DNA of 64,000 bases from Desulfitobacterium sp050251735 (GTDB taxonomy: Bacteria; Bacillota; Desulfitobacteriia; Desulfitobacteriales; Desulfitobacteriaceae). Numbering within the stretch: the first letter of the stretch is position 1; each line of letters opens with the position of its first letter. The stretch lies in contig JBFWMF010000007.1 in assembly GCA_050251735.1 (NCBI GenBank), positions 79,273 through 143,272 of the forward strand, read 5' to 3'. The notes under the pieces are model-generated. The model ran no database searches and was not told where the DNA came from. It saw nothing but the letters and a program-made list of their open reading frames with translations. Of the stretch, positions 62,606-64,000 are shown one piece after another. Made by a program: the position numbers and the translations under genes.

Positions 62606-64000
62606 GTGGTAAAGGTAAAAGAATTTATTAAGGATGAAATGTTGTATTTCGCGGATCCTTTTATTAAAAATCCAACTGTAAGCGTCATACTGCCTACCTA
62701 TTGTAGGGGTGACAATGGATTATTAAAAAGGGCAATCGATTCGGTGCTTTCACAGACGTTTCAAAACTTTGAACTCATTATAGTTGATGACGGTTCGGTT
62801 GATGGAACAGAGAATTTAGTAAAAAGTTATTTGTCACAAGATAACCGTATTTTATATATTCGTAATAAAATAAACTCAGGACTTCCTGCTATTAAAGTAA
62901 ATCAAGGTTTATTACATAGCAGAGGTAAATATATAGCATATCAGTTTGATGATGACCAATGGCCCGAAAAGAGTCTTGAAGTCCGTATTAGAATACTTGA
63001 GCAACAGGAAGATTTGGCAGTTGTCTATGGTAAGTGGGAAGTATATGATACAAAGAAAGAAAGAGAATACTTACACGAGCATGAATTTTCATATGGCGCT
63101 TTAATTAAAGACAATTATATTGCTAATAATGCTGTTGCTCATCATAAAGAAATCATTAATAAGTATGGTATGTATGATTGCCATTTAGCCATGCGGCGTC
63201 TTTGCGATTGGGATTTATGGATACGTTGGGGAAAACAAGTTCCTTTTATATATATTCCTGAAGTAGTGAGTCGTGTTGAGGCGATGGTAGAAAATTCATT
63301 AGGTAATACTGTTACGTATGATATTGAAGCTTCGCGTGTGATTTTTGCTCAAAATAGGAATGAACTTTTAACACCGCAAAATATAGAAGAATATAGTATA
63401 GATAATTTGGATTATTTTAATACAGAGTTAGACAAGGTAAGTGTTTATAATAAACATATGCTTACTTGGGAGTTAAAGCATTTTGGGAAAAGTCGCTATC
63501 CCCTAAATGGTATGAATAATGTAATAGATAAGAACAAAGAAAGAATAATAGTTACAAAATTGGAATATGATGCTACAGTTAATATCTTGGTTGAAAATTA
63601 TGTTCAGTTATTTAATAGCACATATATATATATTCCTGAACAAGAGTTGAAGTACAGCTTCCTTAGAGAAGGAGATATTCTTTGTTTGAGCAGAGCTACA
63701 TCTCAAAATACTCTTACGATAATTCAAAAAATAAAAAATGAAAATAGGAATATAAGTGTTCTATATTTTCTAGATGATGATATGTTGAACGTATATAAAC
63801 GTGGAGATAAATTTAATTATTTAGCGCCGGGGACAGCGATGCATAACACTGTAAAGGAGCTAATTACTTCAAGTGACAGAGTAGTCGCTTTTAGTGAAGG
63901 TATTGCAAATACAGTTAAGCAATACAACAAAAAAGTTACAATTTTGAAAACTAATGTTTTAGAAAAATATCTAAGTAAAGACGATAGTTATAGTGAAAAT
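62606..64000 (+). CDS. Glycosyltransferase family 2 with second C-terminal domain (truncated by window end)
   Basis: 465 codons are open to the window end. GTG 62606 has GGGGGATAG upstream. Residues 20-250 are a GT2 domain (VILPTYCRGD, VDDGSVDGTENL, FDDDQWPEKSLE, DWDLWIRWG). From about 340 a second domain starts, with LCLSRATSQNTLTIIQ, LYFLDDDMLNVY and ELITSSDRVVAFSEGI, like the start of the 57787 glycosyltransferase. It is thus likely a two-headed enzyme adding two sugars. The end is outside the window. Confidence 0.88.
   Translation, partial: MVKVKEFIKDEMLYFADPFIKNPTVSVILPTYCRGDNGLLKRAIDSVLSQTFQNFELIIVDDGSVDGTENLVKSYLSQDNRILYIRNKINSGLPAIKVNQGLLHSRGKYIAYQFDDDQWPEKSLEVRIRILEQQEDLAVVYGKWEVYDTKKEREYLHEHEFSYGALIKDNYIANNAVAHHKEIINKYGMYDCHLAMRRLCDWDLWIRWGKQVPFIYIPEVVSRVEAMVENSLGNTVTYDIEASRVIFAQNRNELLTPQNIEEYSIDNLDYFNTELDKVSVYNKHMLTWELKHFGKSRYPLNGMNNVIDKNKERIIVTKLEYDATVNILVENYVQLFNSTYIYIPEQELKYSFLREGDILCLSRATSQNTLTIIQKIKNENRNISVLYFLDDDMLNVYKRGDKFNYLAPGTAMHNTVKELITSSDRVVAFSEGIANTVKQYNKKVTILKTNVLEKYLSKDDSYSEN

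Overview
The window looks like a chromosomal segment of an anaerobic, spore-forming-type Firmicute of the Desulfitobacterium/Desulfosporosinus kind. This is inferred from protein style (six CWB2 cell-wall-binding proteins including an S-layer-type protein, ClpP under a perfect CtsR box, SdpR/SdpI, TTG/GTG starts, strong AGGAGG-type ribosome sites). No rRNA or tRNA is visible, so the genus is a guess.

0-15.7 kb is mostly housekeeping and stress genes: a TetR-type tail, an RND efflux pair, a GntR regulator divergent from a glycolate/lactate oxidase pair (glcD-glcF), a soluble chemoreceptor-like protein, clpP, galU, two membrane-anchored proteins of unknown function and the sdpR-sdpI pair. Between the first unknown protein and sdpR lies about 800 bp without a gene that appears to encode one or two structured RNAs ending in intrinsic terminators. 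A decayed MNT/HEPN toxin-antitoxin pair follows.

15.7-48.9 kb is a cell-surface region. Six CWB2 proteins (a transglycosylase-like protein, a GH18 hydrolase, an amidase, the S-layer-like protein, an LRR protein and a fibronectin-III protein) are interleaved with a first polysaccharide locus: a CapD/WbpM-type dehydratase and WbpA-, WbpB-, WbpD- and WbpE-like enzymes that together could make a UDP-2,3-diacetamido-uronic acid, two glycosyltransferases, a Wzx-like flippase and two Wzy-like polymerases. The region also holds a DUF4143 ATPase, a RelBE-type toxin-antitoxin pair and two TolC-family proteins, which are unexpected in a single-membrane organism.

49.1-64 kb is a second polysaccharide locus: a polyprenyl-phosphate sugar transferase, glycosyltransferases, rmlA-rmlC-rmlB, a sugar aminotransferase and GNAT acetyltransferase, an ABC-type polysaccharide exporter (Wzm/Wzt-like), an OafA-like acyltransferase and a large glycosyltransferase that runs off the window. 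From about 54 kb the DNA becomes clearly AT-richer and contains a methyltransferase pseudogene with three lesions, suggesting acquired and remodelled DNA.

A short dispersed palindromic repeat built on GGGACCTGACCCC / GGGACAGGTCCC occurs at seven places between 8 and 29 kb. It is mostly downstream of genes, but one copy lies inside a glycosyltransferase coding sequence. The likely theme of the window is one surface system: CWB2 proteins plus the wall glycan they may bind, with the two glycan loci and the RNA elements the parts least explained.
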